A stretch of DNA of 63,151 bases, taken from contig JAQBPO010000081.1 of the NCBI GenBank assembly GCA_028287465.1, forward strand, positions 1 to 63,151, written 5' to 3'. The notes beneath the pieces are model-generated. The model was not told the DNA's origin. It saw only the letters and a list, made by a program, of their open reading frames with translations, and ran no database searches. Origin of the DNA: Fibrobacterota bacterium. GTDB taxonomy: Bacteria; Fibrobacterota; Fibrobacteria; UBA11236. This document shows positions 35,562 through 45,643 of this stretch, one piece after another (within the stretch, counting starts at the first letter, position 1; each line of letters starts with the position of its first letter). The position numbers were made by a program, and so were the translations under genes.

Positions 35562-37134
35562 GTCCGGGAAGAACGCCTTTCGGCGCTTCCGCGCCGCTTC
35601 GGGCATGCTCCCGGCTTGGGCCTGGATCCCGGCGTTCGCGATCATCACGGCGGTCCCGGCCGGCGCCCAGTTCACCGACTTCCAGGGCGGGAAGCTCTAC
35701 CTGAACATGGAAGGGAACATGTCCCCGTTCGCCATCGGGAGCAATACCGGCGCGCGGGGGGCGATGAACAACGTAACATCCCTGTATCCTTCGGCCAGTT
35801 CCCTGTTCGGAAATCCGGCTTCGCTTTCCCGGTTGCACGGCATGTCCGTGCAGACCGATTTCTTCCTTCCCGGCCTGGGATTGGGGGTAAGCAGCGAACG
35901 GACCAAATTGCTCCGCAACAATATGCGCGTGCCCATCCAGGATTTCCTGGAAGGGGAGAACAACAATGTGGAACGGCCGGTCTATCCGGATGTGAGCCTC
36001 GGATTGTACCAGTCCACCAACCTGGGAGGGTTTTCGGTGGCTTTCGGCGGCGCCTCCGCAACCCTGGGGGCGGGAGTGCAGCAGCCATTCCGGGGCCAGC
36101 TGGATTTCGCCCTGGGAGGCATGCGCATCGGCCTGGGGCTTCCCGAAGATGAGAACGATCCCGAGGCGGACAGCATCAAGGTCCTGATTTCCGGCGACGC
36201 CTTCGCGCGGGTTTCGGCCGAACTCAACGATTTCTCCCTGGGAGTGGCGGGAGAACCCTGGAAGGGTGTCCATCTCGGGTTGGCGTATCAGCGGTACACC
36301 CTGGATCTTTTACTGGAGGCGGGCGCACGCGTGGACGGCATCCTGCAACGGGCGGGCCAGGAATCCTATTTCCACGGGACCGGGGTGAACTACCACGACG
36401 ATTTGGACGCCAAGGGCCTGGGGAAGGTGAGCGGATCCGCCCATGGCGTACGCATGGGGGCGGCCTGGCAGTTTTCCCGGCACTTCGGCGCGGACGCGAT
36501 GGTCAGCTTGGCCGAGACCATGTTCCTGAAAGGAACGGTGGCCTGGGAATACAATGTGCTTCCTTCCCTGGATTTCAGCGGCGAAAAGATCATGGACCCG
36601 GCCAAGATGAATCCGACCAAGCTGACTTTGACGACCCGCAGCAAGACCCAGCTCCAGGACATGCGCGTGAACCTTCCATGGGAGGGGGCGGTTTCCCTGC
36701 ATACCAATTGGGAGAATTTCCGGATGAACCTGGACTACTCCTATTTCATGCGGGGCATGACCGTGCACTACACCATGATCGACAGCGTGGATGCGTTCGA
36801 TTCCACGACCAAGGACGTCTACAAGGATGCCTTCGGGGAGGATTCCGTGACCGTTTCCCGGAGCGAAAACAGCTTCCGGCTGGGCCTGGAACAGCAGTTC
36901 GCCGTCGGGTTCCAGATCTACCAGGTCTTCTTCCAGCTAGGGGGAATCTTCTATACGGTAACCGAGGGCGACGTGCTCTCGGAGGCAGCGGCCTATCGTC
37001 CCGAAGCCCTTCCCTTCCTTCCCACCATGAACATGGGTTATTACTTCCCGTTGGGACCGAATTTCACGGCCACGGTCTCCCTGGTCGCCTTTCCCGTTTC
37101 CCTTTTCAAGACTAGCGTGGAGTACCGATACTGA
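35545..37134 (+). CDS. Predicted outer-membrane barrel protein (PorV/FadL-like style)
   Basis: 529 residues. Signal peptide after a basic N-tail (cleavage near AGAQ). The mature start has GARGAMNNVTSLYPSASSLFGNPASLSRLHG, the motif with which many PorV/FadL-like barrels of FCB bacteria open. Long alternating strands follow, and the last residues are TSVEYRY, an aromatic barrel end. It is embedded in the 33028-46650 operon just before the giant repeat protein, so it may anchor or export it. Substrate unknown. Confidence 0.7.
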   Translation: MSTTSESGKNAFRRFRAASGMLPAWAWIPAFAIITAVPAGAQFTDFQGGKLYLNMEGNMSPFAIGSNTGARGAMNNVTSLYPSASSLFGNPASLSRLHGMSVQTDFFLPGLGLGVSSERTKLLRNNMRVPIQDFLEGENNNVERPVYPDVSLGLYQSTNLGGFSVAFGGASATLGAGVQQPFRGQLDFALGGMRIGLGLPEDENDPEADSIKVLISGDAFARVSAELNDFSLGVAGEPWKGVHLGLAYQRYTLDLLLEAGARVDGILQRAGQESYFHGTGVNYHDDLDAKGLGKVSGSAHGVRMGAAWQFSRHFGADAMVSLAETMFLKGTVAWEYNVLPSLDFSGEKIMDPAKMNPTKLTLTTRSKTQLQDMRVNLPWEGAVSLHTNWENFRMNLDYSYFMRGMTVHYTMIDSVDAFDSTTKDVYKDAFGEDSVTVSRSENSFRLGLEQQFAVGFQIYQVFFQLGGIFYTVTEGDVLSEAAAYRPEALPFLPTMNMGYYFPLGPNFTATVSLVAFPVSLFKTSVEYRY

Positions 37135-37135
37135 A

Positions 37136-40100
37136 ATGCCAATCCGGTTCCCTTTCCAGGCGGCGCGCGCCATGGCGATAATCGCGAACGCGATATCCTT
37201 ACGCAGGCGTTTGCCCGCCTTCCTGGCGATCTTCCTTTTGGCCGTGGGCGCTTCCCGGGCCGCCATCGTGCTGACCCAGGTACCTGCCGGCATGCGCAAG
37301 CAGACCGCCGATATCTCCCTGGCCTGGACGGGCGGGAACGGCCGGGTCCATGTGCGCGCTTCCACCGTGCCGGGGGGTAGCGGCGGCGCCATTTCCCATT
37401 ACGACTCCCTGCATCTCCCCAGCCAACTCGACGCCGGCTCGTTCACCTTCAAGATCAACCCGGATATCCCGGTCACCTACCGTAACACCGACCTCCGCCT
37501 CGGCATCAACTACTGCATCCTGACCGACGGGACCCAAGCCTCGCAGGAATTCATCATCATCGTCGAGTCGGGCAATGCGCCCGCGCTTCTATCGCCCGCG
37601 AACGCGGCATCCATAAAGGATCTCACTCCGGTTTTCTCGTGGTCCGGGAGCGCCCCGTTCTACGCGGTGCTGGTTTCCGACGAGCCGTTCAGGATTACCG
37701 AGGACGGCACCGTAAGCGGCGTAAGCGCCATCTGGCAGATCATCACGCCCTATTCCACCGTCCGTTACGGCGATCCGGATCCTTCCGGATTCAATACCGT
37801 ATCGGCTCCGCCCCTGATTTCGGGCAAGACCTACAACTGGCTGGTCCTCAACAACTACGGCAACAACAGCGCTTCGACCTCCAAGGTAGCGCCCGTCCCG
37901 TCCTCTTTCGTATACGCTCCCGCGCCACCCTTGCCTTCCGCCCAGCTCCTGGAACCCGAGGATAAGGACACCATTCCCGGGATCGATCAGATCCTTTTGC
38001 GGTGGACCCTGGTCGATGGAGCGGTGAGCTACAAGGTGGAGTTGCTGGAGGAGAATCTCGTGGACGGCAGCCAGGCCGACATCGCGTTGTGGAAGGCCAG
38101 TTCCACGGGAGGCCAGATCGTGCTGGACAACGCCACGGGTCTGTTGCGGCGCTACAATTACAAATGGCGCGTTTACGCGATCGGGAACAACGGCTCGGCT
38201 TCGCTTTCGGCGAAGCGCAGCTTTTTCTACGCCGTCGACGTGGGCGATATCACCGTTACCGTCAGGAATCAGGCGGGCCAAAAGCTGGCCTATGCGCCCG
38301 TGAAGCTCAATCGGCTCGGAGGCGCCTCTTCGGCCGTCTTCCAGGGCGGCTCCACGGACAACGAGGGAGTGCTTTCCATCAAAAGCGCGCCCTTGGGGAG
38401 TTACGAGGTCCGGATCGAGAACCTGGACGGTTACCAATCCAAGGCGGACACCCTGGTCCATGCCGGCAAAACCGGAACCGGAGTTACCATGACCCTGAGC
38501 CCCGCGCTTGGGAAGGTCGTAGGGAAGGTCGCCTCCGCCGGCTCCGGGACCGGCATCCTGAACGCGAAGGTGACCGTCGCGGGCGCGGACGGATCCGAAT
38601 GGACCACGGTCACGAATTCCCAAGGGACTTATTCCCTAGGCATACCCTACGGCAACTGGCAGGTCAAGGCGCAGGCGGCCGGGTTCGCCACCTCCTTTCC
38701 GGCGAGCGCGTCCCTGAACTCCACTACGCCTTCGAGGACCGTCGACTTTTCCATGGTGGTCGACAAATACACCCTTTCCGGAACCATCCAGAACTCCTTC
38801 ACCCGGCAGGGGATTTACGGGGCTTCGGTCTTCCTGACCCAAGGAGGGGAGACCCGGTCGGCCAATACGGACGGCAATGGAGGCTTCTCCTTCCCGGTTT
38901 CCGCCGGGACCGTGAGCCTCCGCGTTTCCAGCGCCGGATTCGCTTCGCCTGAACCGCAGACCATCAGCCTGGACGGCGACAAATCCCTGAACCTGACCTT
39001 GGATCCGAATGCTTCCATCCTCGCGGGCAGAACGCGGGACGCTTCCGGTACGGGTCTGGGCGGCGTCATCGTGCAAGCCACTCCAAAGGCGGGCCCGATC
39101 CGCAGCATCGTCAGCGACAACCTCGGCAATTATGAACTCAGCCTTCCGGCCGGGGATTGGATACTCGACGGTTTGGCGAAAGGCTATTCTTCGCGCGGGC
39201 CGAGGAAATTCCTGCTGGACGTTTCCAAAACCGTCCAGGGAGTCGATTTCCCCTTCGATGCGAACAAGTCCGGTATCAAGGGGCGGGTAACGTCCAACGG
39301 CGCCGGCCTCGGCGGCGCCCGGGTCTCGGCCGGCGGAGCGTCCTCCCTTTCCGACAATTCAGGGTATTACCTCCTGTCGGTCAGCGGCGGCAACCAGATC
39401 GTCGCGGCCGCCAAGGATGGCTACCTGATCTCCAGGACTTATGCCGTGCCGGTAAATCCCGGCGATACCGTCTCCGGCATCGATTTCCAGGCCTCGGGAA
39501 ACGCCGGTACCATCAAGGGCCGGGCCCTATCGGGTGGAGCCGGCGTAGCGGGCGCTTTGGTCATGGCCACCAACAAAGCGAATCTCGAATCATTCCAGAC
39601 CAATACGGACGGTCTAGGCGCATTCACCATTTCCCTGCCGGGCGCGGATTACCTGATGACGGCATCGAAGGAGGGTCTCGCTCTGGATCAGGCCCTTTCC
39701 TTCTCCCTGCCCTCCGGCGGCACGATCCAGGATGCCGACCTGCGCCTGGTCCCGGATCAAGGCACCGTCTCGGGAATGGTCTCGAGCGGCAATGCCGCCG
39801 TGGGCGGATGCGAGGTTTCCTATCGTCAACCGGCCAACGCGGCGCTCGCGGGAAAGACCGTTACGGATCCGCAGGGCCGTTTCTCGCTTTCCCTGCAGGC
39901 CGGATCGGTTTATGCCATGACCGCATCCTGCCAAGGGTACCAGGTCGCGTCCATAATCACGGATTCCTTGCCCAGGGCCGGAACCCTGGTCCAGGATTTC
40001 AACCTGGCGAAGGCCGGCGCCTCGTATAAGGGAAGGGTGGTTGATGGTCGCGGGAGCCTCCAACCGGGCGTCAAACTGACCGCCGAAAAGAACGGCGAGG

Positions 40101-43100
40101 TGGTCTCGACGGTCACGGATTTCTCCGGGCAGTACTCCCTGTTCCTGGGCGCGGGAACCTATTCTCTGGCCTTTTCCAAATCCGGGTATCGCACCGTTTC
40201 GCGTTCCGTGCAATTGGCTTTGGGGGAAAACCAGGCTTACGGGCCGGATACCTTGAGCGCCTCCCTGGGGAGGCTTTCCGGCCGCGTGGTTTCGGAAGGG
40301 TCCGGCGTCGCAGGCGCCTTGATCACCTTGACCGGGCTCTCCCCGGAAGCCGGCGGCGGGGCCCTTACGACCGATGGGGACGGCCGTTTTGCGCGGGACG
40401 ATCTGCCCGCCGGCACTTACACCCTTTTGGCGGGCGCCGAAGGGTATGCCGAAGCCAAAATCACATCGCTCTCGTTGCTCCCCGGGGAACAGACCAGCGT
40501 GGAGGTGACCCTTGAAGCGAACCGCGGAGAACTCGCCGGAAAGGTATTGAAGGATGGTGCGGCCGCGGCGGGCGTTCCCGTTTCCGCCAATGCCTACGGT
40601 GTCTCCCGATCCACGGTCACCGCGACGGACGGATCCTACAAAATCGGCAGACTGCCGTCCGGCATCTATTCGGTTTCGGCCTCCCTTCCCGGGTTCGCAA
40701 CGGACCAAGCGTACGAGGGGAAATCCCTGGCTGCGGGGGGGGCCCTTTCCGGCCTCGATTTCAGCCTGACCAGGAATGCCGGGAGCCTATCGGGAACCGT
40801 TACCGGCGCGGCATCCGCTTTCGGCATCCGCATTTCCCTCCTGGGGAAAAAGGGAACGCGCGCCTACGCTTCTTGCGACGGTTCGGGCAAATACTCCATT
40901 ACCTCCCTCCCCGCCGATGCCTACGCCCTTTCAGTCACCGCCCCGGGCTACAAATTGTCCGGCTCCACCCAGTCACCCGAAATCACCGTCGTCGCCGCGA
41001 CCGGATACAATCCGGCCCTGGTGCCCGCCGTGTTCCGGCTTACCGGCTCGGTAATGGACCAATCCGATGCGGGCATCGCGGGTCTGCCGGTGGAATTGCG
41101 CGCCGGACAGGCAATCCTGAAATCCACCAGCGCCGTGAACGGCGCCTATGCTTTCGATGATGTTCCCGCGGGCCAGGATTACCTTTTGTCCGTCAAGCCT
41201 CCCACCGCGGACTTTGACGCCCGCGATACCACCTTCGCGCTTGGCCTGGATGCGCCCGCGCAAGCGACGGCCAACCTCCGCACCCTATCGAGGCTTTCCG
41301 CATTGTCGGGAACCATCTATCTGGATGATGTCCCCGTGGAAGGCGCGTCCGTAAACGTCTCCGGCAACGGAAACAATATAGCGACCCAGAGCCAGCCCGC
41401 GGGCATCTTCAAGGTGATGGGCGTGGCCGGGGCGTCCACGGCCTTGCGGCTGACCATCGCCAAGCCGGGTGCGAATACCCTGGACACGAATCTCGTGGTA
41501 AAGCCCGGGGAATTGAAGACCGGCATGTCCATACGGTTGAAAACACTTAAGCTGGCGCTTTCGGTTTCCCTCGCGAATTCCGAGGGCAAGGCCATCAATG
41601 GCGGCAGGCTGGTCGTAGCCTATGCGAAACGGCTCGATACGCTCACGGCGGGCGCGGACGGGAAGCTTTCCGTCCCGGGAATTCCAGGAAACCAATCGCT
41701 TACCCTCGCCACCCTGCTCGACAATTCCGCCTATGACAACGTGGAATACCCGGTCTTCCTTAAGGAAAAGGATACCTCGGTGGCCATCGAAGCCAAGGTG
41801 CATGCCGCGATCGTTACCGTCCAGGTGCGGGATCAGAACGGGGATGCCGTGGACGGCGCCGATGTATTGGTGAACGGCAAAGCCTTCGGAAGGACGATCC
41901 AGGGCAAGGTGACCGTCCGGAACCTGGCCAGGGGCGAGTACCGTTTCGCTTCCGGCAAATCGGGATTCAAGAGCGGGGCCTCACAGGCGCTGTCCCTGCC
42001 GGGCGATACCGCCGCCGCCCTGGCCATGACCTTGGCCAAGATCGACGGCGGCGTCTTCGGAACGGTAAGCGATTCGGGCCTGGACAAATCCGCCGGCGGT
42101 CCGGTGAGCCGGACCTTGCCCGGTGCGGTGGTGCAGGTGGCCGCAGGGGCGGACACTTTGCGCGATACCGTCAACTCCCTCGGCCAATATTCCGTGAATG
42201 GCCTCGAAGACGGGCGGAAATACGCCGTCACCTTGTCGCTTCCGGGTTACCCCCCTTTTTCCGATTCCCTCATCGGGAATCCCGCCGCGCAAAACCTGGA
42301 TATCCGCCTCCGTCCCTTTCCGGGAACGGTGCTCGGGCGGGTCGAAAGCGGCGCGGCCGGCGTCGCCGTAATGCTGTCCCATGCGGCCAGCGGACAGGTA
42401 TCCTCCGCAAGGACGCGCCCCGGGGGTTATTACGCCTTCACCGGCCTCCAGAACCGCAGCGATTATGCCTTGCAGGCCTTTTCAGGGAGCCTGGCTTCGC
42501 AATCCGCGTCCTTCCAGGCGAACGGCGGCTCGGCGAAACGCATCGATCCGGTCCTCGACGCTTGGGGCGGGATGAAAGGCGCGGTTTCCGGAGGCGCGGC
42601 CGCTTCTCCCGTCGCCGGCGCCCTGGTATCGGTTCGCAACGCCCTCACCGGGGTCGCGACCTGGAGCCTCACCGATTCCGCGGGCAGGTATGCCTTAACC
42701 GGCTTGGCTTCCGGGGCCCATGAGGTCTCCGTGGAACGCAAGGGCTACCGTTCTTCCGGCAAAGCCGGGCTTTCGATCACGAAAGGCTCCACCCTCACGG
42801 CGGATTTCCGCCTGGACGAAACCCAAGCCGGCATTTCCGGTTCGGTCGAGGACGGAACCGGGATCGGGCTTTCCGCCCTGGTGACCCTCATCCGGGGATC
42901 GGATACCGCCAGGACCCTGACGGATGGGGGAGGCCAATTCGTATTCGGAGGCATCATAGCGGGAACCTACCGTCTGTCGGCCGCGAAAGCCGGATTCACA
43001 TCCCCGCCCGCCGCCACTCTCGCCTTTGACGGCAAAGGCATCGTAACCCGCACTCTGATCCTGAACAGGCGGGCCAACCTCATCCAAGGGCTCGTGCGGG

Positions 43101-45643
43101 ATGCCTTGACCAATACCCCGGTCGCGGGCGCCGTCGTTTCCCTCCAGGGAGGCGCTACGGCAACGTCCGATAGCGGGGGGCGTTATGAGTTGGATGCCTC
43201 CGGATCCCCTTCTCCAGCCTTCCTGAACGCGTCCATGGACGGTTACCTCCCACGGACGGGCGTTCCCGTCTTCCGGGAGGCGGATGGATCCGCGGTCCAG
43301 GATATCGTGCTCGCGGCGGACTACAGGTTCGACGGCGAAATCGACGTATCCGTGCTCGAAGGCCTGGAACCGGTGGAAGGCCTTTTCGTTACCGTGCAAT
43401 CCTTCCATCCGGACGACAGCCTGAAATTCTCCTTAACGGGCAAGGCCCCCAATTCGTTCCGGAACCTGCGCCGACCCGCGCCCTATACCATCAAGGTCAA
43501 ACGCAATGGGTTCAAGGACATCAGCCGGGTTGTTTCCCTGACGGCCAGGGAAGCGGTCCAGAAGGATACCTTAACCTACCCGACCAGCCGAATCCGCGTA
43601 TTCGTCACTTCGGACGGAAGGAACGGGAAAGGGGTCAAGGTGACCCTGAACGGATCGGAACTTCCTGAAAGCGCCGATACCGCGGGACTCTATGCCAGCG
43701 GCGCCAAGGTTAAGCCCGGCCGGTATGAAGTAAGCCTCGGGGATCCGGAATCCAACCTCATCCCGCTCGGGCAATATTTCATCGACCTGGGGGAAGACAG
43801 CGTTCGGACGGATACCCTTCCCCAGGTTTTCTACGGGGTGAAAATCCAGGATTCCATCATCGGCTCGGCCTTCCAGGCCAAGGTCCGTAGGGTCGACTCC
43901 CTGAAGGCCGCGCCCGCCGTAGTCTGCACCCTGTATTATCGGCCCCAAGGCGATCCCGTATGGAAGTACGTGACTCTCGACTCCGTCGCGGGCGGGTTCG
44001 CGGGAACGGTGCCGGAGCAGTCCCGGGCCGGCGTATACGAGTATTACCATGCGCTCAGCTCGCCTTCGGGATCCCGCATCGGGACCGTCACGCGGACCGC
44101 GTCCTCGACTTCCGCCGCGGCCCTGGCCTATTCGGACATCCAATCCCCCGCGCGTTTCAGCCTCCGGGATCCGTTCCTGTTGCAGTCCGTCGCCCTGGGC
44201 CCTCAGCGCCTGGAGGCCGATACCTCCCTCTATTCCCTCGGCGCACGCGATCTGTTCCAGGTCCACCTGCGCGGCGAGAACGGGCGGGACCTCGATGGTC
44301 GCTTCGACGAAAAGGCGGCATCCGGGGATACGGCCTTTTCGGTTTCCTGGGATTTCTCGGACCCGCCTCGGGCCGCCGCTTTCGGACTCACCTTGAGCGT
44401 AGACCCTTCCGCGCCCAGGAATTGCCGCTTCAAAGGCGGCTCGGTATCGTTCGACTCGCCCTTCGGGGTCGAATGCACCGCCCGCATGGGAACCGTGCGC
44501 CTGAAAAAGATCTTCTTCGTTAAAATCCAGGACCTGACCCCGGTTTCCATCGGCGTCAAGTTCGTGAAGGAGAACAAGAACCTGGAAGAGGACGGCGCGT
44601 CCCTCCCGCTTTCCAACCGGACCGAATCGGGATACCGGTTTTCCGCCTATGCGAAGACCGCGGAAGGCCGGATGTTCAATATCGCCCCCAGGTGGGCCTT
44701 CGAAGCGGATTCCGCAATCGGCGAACTCGATCAACTCGGCGTCTTCACCCCGGATCCGGCCGTCGCCCGCGGAGCGGCCATGCACATCTACGATACCCTC
44801 CAGATCGGGACCACCAATTCCGGCGCGCCGGTCCTGAAGGCCTTTTCCTTCGCGACCAACATCGCCACCTATGCCCAGGTGGTGCCCGCCGGCGCGGGGC
44901 GCACCCTTGTCACGAACGGAGAAGGCGCCGTCCTCGACTTCAACCTCGCCGGCCTGACCAAGGCCTTCACGGTCAGCGTCCGGAAGCCCAAGGTCAGCGG
45001 CCTGCTGCGGTCCTCCCCCCGGGAAGAGGTGGTGGGCGACATCCTGGACATCGAACTCAGCGAAAGCCAGCCCTTCAAGGCGGACAGCGGCGCCGTCATG
45101 CGCCTGCCCGTGACCCAGGGGATCGCGCAAAAGCGGAAGGTATACCTGGGGCATTGGAACTCCTCGCGCCTTTCCTGGGAAAAGGTGGACAGCGCCAACG
45201 GCGAAAAGGAGGTCGACGGCAAGGTATACAGCTTCTCGAAGTACGCCGTCATCATGGGCAGCCTGCCCTTGGGGGCCTACGATTTCATCGCCACGCCCAA
45301 TCCCTTCACCTCCGAGGATCCATGGGGATTGCAACTCGGGTACAAGGTGTCCTCGGACGTTTCCAGCCAGGTGGGGGTGCGCATCGAGGTTTACAACATG
45401 ATGGGCGACAAGGTATACGAGAGCCAGGAACAGCAACTGAGCAAGGGCGAGAACGTGCAGCCCGGAACCAAGAAGGCCGGCGTGGCTTCGCCGGAGCGCC
45501 GCGCCGCCCTGGGTCCCTTCGTATGGGACGGGCATGACAGTCATGGGGCGGCCTGCCGCAACGGGCGCTACATGCTGAAACTGATCGTGAGGGACGGCCA
45601 GGGCAAGAAGGAATACCTCAAGAAAGTGGTGATGCTGAAATGA
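37136..45643 (+). CDS. Giant exported protein with about 21 carboxypeptidase-regulatory-like Ig repeats
   Basis: 2,835 residues. Signal peptide near 20-42 (LPAFLAIFLLAVGASRA). Residues about 45-370 are beta domains including a fibronectin-like region (FVYAPAPPLPSAQLLEPEDKDTIPG). From about 371 to 2145 an 80-90-residue unit repeats some 21 times. Each begins like GxLSGxVxxxGxGVAGAxVxL and continues with TDxxGxYxLxxLPAGxYxLxxxxxGY, the pattern of the carboxypeptidase regulatory-like Ig fold. Units are strongly diverged. The last 120 residues (PNPFTSEDPW onward to FVWDGHDSHGAACRNGRYMLKL) resemble the FlgD-Ig/sorting-type terminal domain of secreted FCB proteins. It is probably a cell-surface stalk or fibre protein, possibly secreted by a T9SS-like route; that route is inferred. 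It starts one base after the barrel gene and overlaps the next gene by four. Confidence 0.8.
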   Translation: MPIRFPFQAARAMAIIANAISLRRRLPAFLAIFLLAVGASRAAIVLTQVPAGMRKQTADISLAWTGGNGRVHVRASTVPGGSGGAISHYDSLHLPSQLDAGSFTFKINPDIPVTYRNTDLRLGINYCILTDGTQASQEFIIIVESGNAPALLSPANAASIKDLTPVFSWSGSAPFYAVLVSDEPFRITEDGTVSGVSAIWQIITPYSTVRYGDPDPSGFNTVSAPPLISGKTYNWLVLNNYGNNSASTSKVAPVPSSFVYAPAPPLPSAQLLEPEDKDTIPGIDQILLRWTLVDGAVSYKVELLEENLVDGSQADIALWKASSTGGQIVLDNATGLLRRYNYKWRVYAIGNNGSASLSAKRSFFYAVDVGDITVTVRNQAGQKLAYAPVKLNRLGGASSAVFQGGSTDNEGVLSIKSAPLGSYEVRIENLDGYQSKADTLVHAGKTGTGVTMTLSPALGKVVGKVASAGSGTGILNAKVTVAGADGSEWTTVTNSQGTYSLGIPYGNWQVKAQAAGFATSFPASASLNSTTPSRTVDFSMVVDKYTLSGTIQNSFTRQGIYGASVFLTQGGETRSANTDGNGGFSFPVSAGTVSLRVSSAGFASPEPQTISLDGDKSLNLTLDPNASILAGRTRDASGTGLGGVIVQATPKAGPIRSIVSDNLGNYELSLPAGDWILDGLAKGYSSRGPRKFLLDVSKTVQGVDFPFDANKSGIKGRVTSNGAGLGGARVSAGGASSLSDNSGYYLLSVSGGNQIVAAAKDGYLISRTYAVPVNPGDTVSGIDFQASGNAGTIKGRALSGGAGVAGALVMATNKANLESFQTNTDGLGAFTISLPGADYLMTASKEGLALDQALSFSLPSGGTIQDADLRLVPDQGTVSGMVSSGNAAVGGCEVSYRQPANAALAGKTVTDPQGRFSLSLQAGSVYAMTASCQGYQVASIITDSLPRAGTLVQDFNLAKAGASYKGRVVDGRGSLQPGVKLTAEKNGEVVSTVTDFSGQYSLFLGAGTYSLAFSKSGYRTVSRSVQLALGENQAYGPDTLSASLGRLSGRVVSEGSGVAGALITLTGLSPEAGGGALTTDGDGRFARDDLPAGTYTLLAGAEGYAEAKITSLSLLPGEQTSVEVTLEANRGELAGKVLKDGAAAAGVPVSANAYGVSRSTVTATDGSYKIGRLPSGIYSVSASLPGFATDQAYEGKSLAAGGALSGLDFSLTRNAGSLSGTVTGAASAFGIRISLLGKKGTRAYASCDGSGKYSITSLPADAYALSVTAPGYKLSGSTQSPEITVVAATGYNPALVPAVFRLTGSVMDQSDAGIAGLPVELRAGQAILKSTSAVNGAYAFDDVPAGQDYLLSVKPPTADFDARDTTFALGLDAPAQATANLRTLSRLSALSGTIYLDDVPVEGASVNVSGNGNNIATQSQPAGIFKVMGVAGASTALRLTIAKPGANTLDTNLVVKPGELKTGMSIRLKTLKLALSVSLANSEGKAINGGRLVVAYAKRLDTLTAGADGKLSVPGIPGNQSLTLATLLDNSAYDNVEYPVFLKEKDTSVAIEAKVHAAIVTVQVRDQNGDAVDGADVLVNGKAFGRTIQGKVTVRNLARGEYRFASGKSGFKSGASQALSLPGDTAAALAMTLAKIDGGVFGTVSDSGLDKSAGGPVSRTLPGAVVQVAAGADTLRDTVNSLGQYSVNGLEDGRKYAVTLSLPGYPPFSDSLIGNPAAQNLDIRLRPFPGTVLGRVESGAAGVAVMLSHAASGQVSSARTRPGGYYAFTGLQNRSDYALQAFSGSLASQSASFQANGGSAKRIDPVLDAWGGMKGAVSGGAAASPVAGALVSVRNALTGVATWSLTDSAGRYALTGLASGAHEVSVERKGYRSSGKAGLSITKGSTLTADFRLDETQAGISGSVEDGTGIGLSALVTLIRGSDTARTLTDGGGQFVFGGIIAGTYRLSAAKAGFTSPPAATLAFDGKGIVTRTLILNRRANLIQGLVRDALTNTPVAGAVVSLQGGATATSDSGGRYELDASGSPSPAFLNASMDGYLPRTGVPVFREADGSAVQDIVLAADYRFDGEIDVSVLEGLEPVEGLFVTVQSFHPDDSLKFSLTGKAPNSFRNLRRPAPYTIKVKRNGFKDISRVVSLTAREAVQKDTLTYPTSRIRVFVTSDGRNGKGVKVTLNGSELPESADTAGLYASGAKVKPGRYEVSLGDPESNLIPLGQYFIDLGEDSVRTDTLPQVFYGVKIQDSIIGSAFQAKVRRVDSLKAAPAVVCTLYYRPQGDPVWKYVTLDSVAGGFAGTVPEQSRAGVYEYYHALSSPSGSRIGTVTRTASSTSAAALAYSDIQSPARFSLRDPFLLQSVALGPQRLEADTSLYSLGARDLFQVHLRGENGRDLDGRFDEKAASGDTAFSVSWDFSDPPRAAAFGLTLSVDPSAPRNCRFKGGSVSFDSPFGVECTARMGTVRLKKIFFVKIQDLTPVSIGVKFVKENKNLEEDGASLPLSNRTESGYRFSAYAKTAEGRMFNIAPRWAFEADSAIGELDQLGVFTPDPAVARGAAMHIYDTLQIGTTNSGAPVLKAFSFATNIATYAQVVPAGAGRTLVTNGEGAVLDFNLAGLTKAFTVSVRKPKVSGLLRSSPREEVVGDILDIELSESQPFKADSGAVMRLPVTQGIAQKRKVYLGHWNSSRLSWEKVDSANGEKEVDGKVYSFSKYAVIMGSLPLGAYDFIATPNPFTSEDPWGLQLGYKVSSDVSSQVGVRIEVYNMMGDKVYESQEQQLSKGENVQPGTKKAGVASPERRAALGPFVWDGHDSHGAACRNGRYMLKLIVRDGQGKKEYLKKVVMLK

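Noticed and set aside
43571-45544. 657-codon open frame antisense to the giant repeat gene
   Set aside because: Shadow frame; the plus-strand protein continues through it with the expected FlgD-like end.
37136-45643. Recent tandem duplication in the giant gene
   Set aside because: Units share the fold pattern but little identity at the protein level; I see no long DNA repeats.
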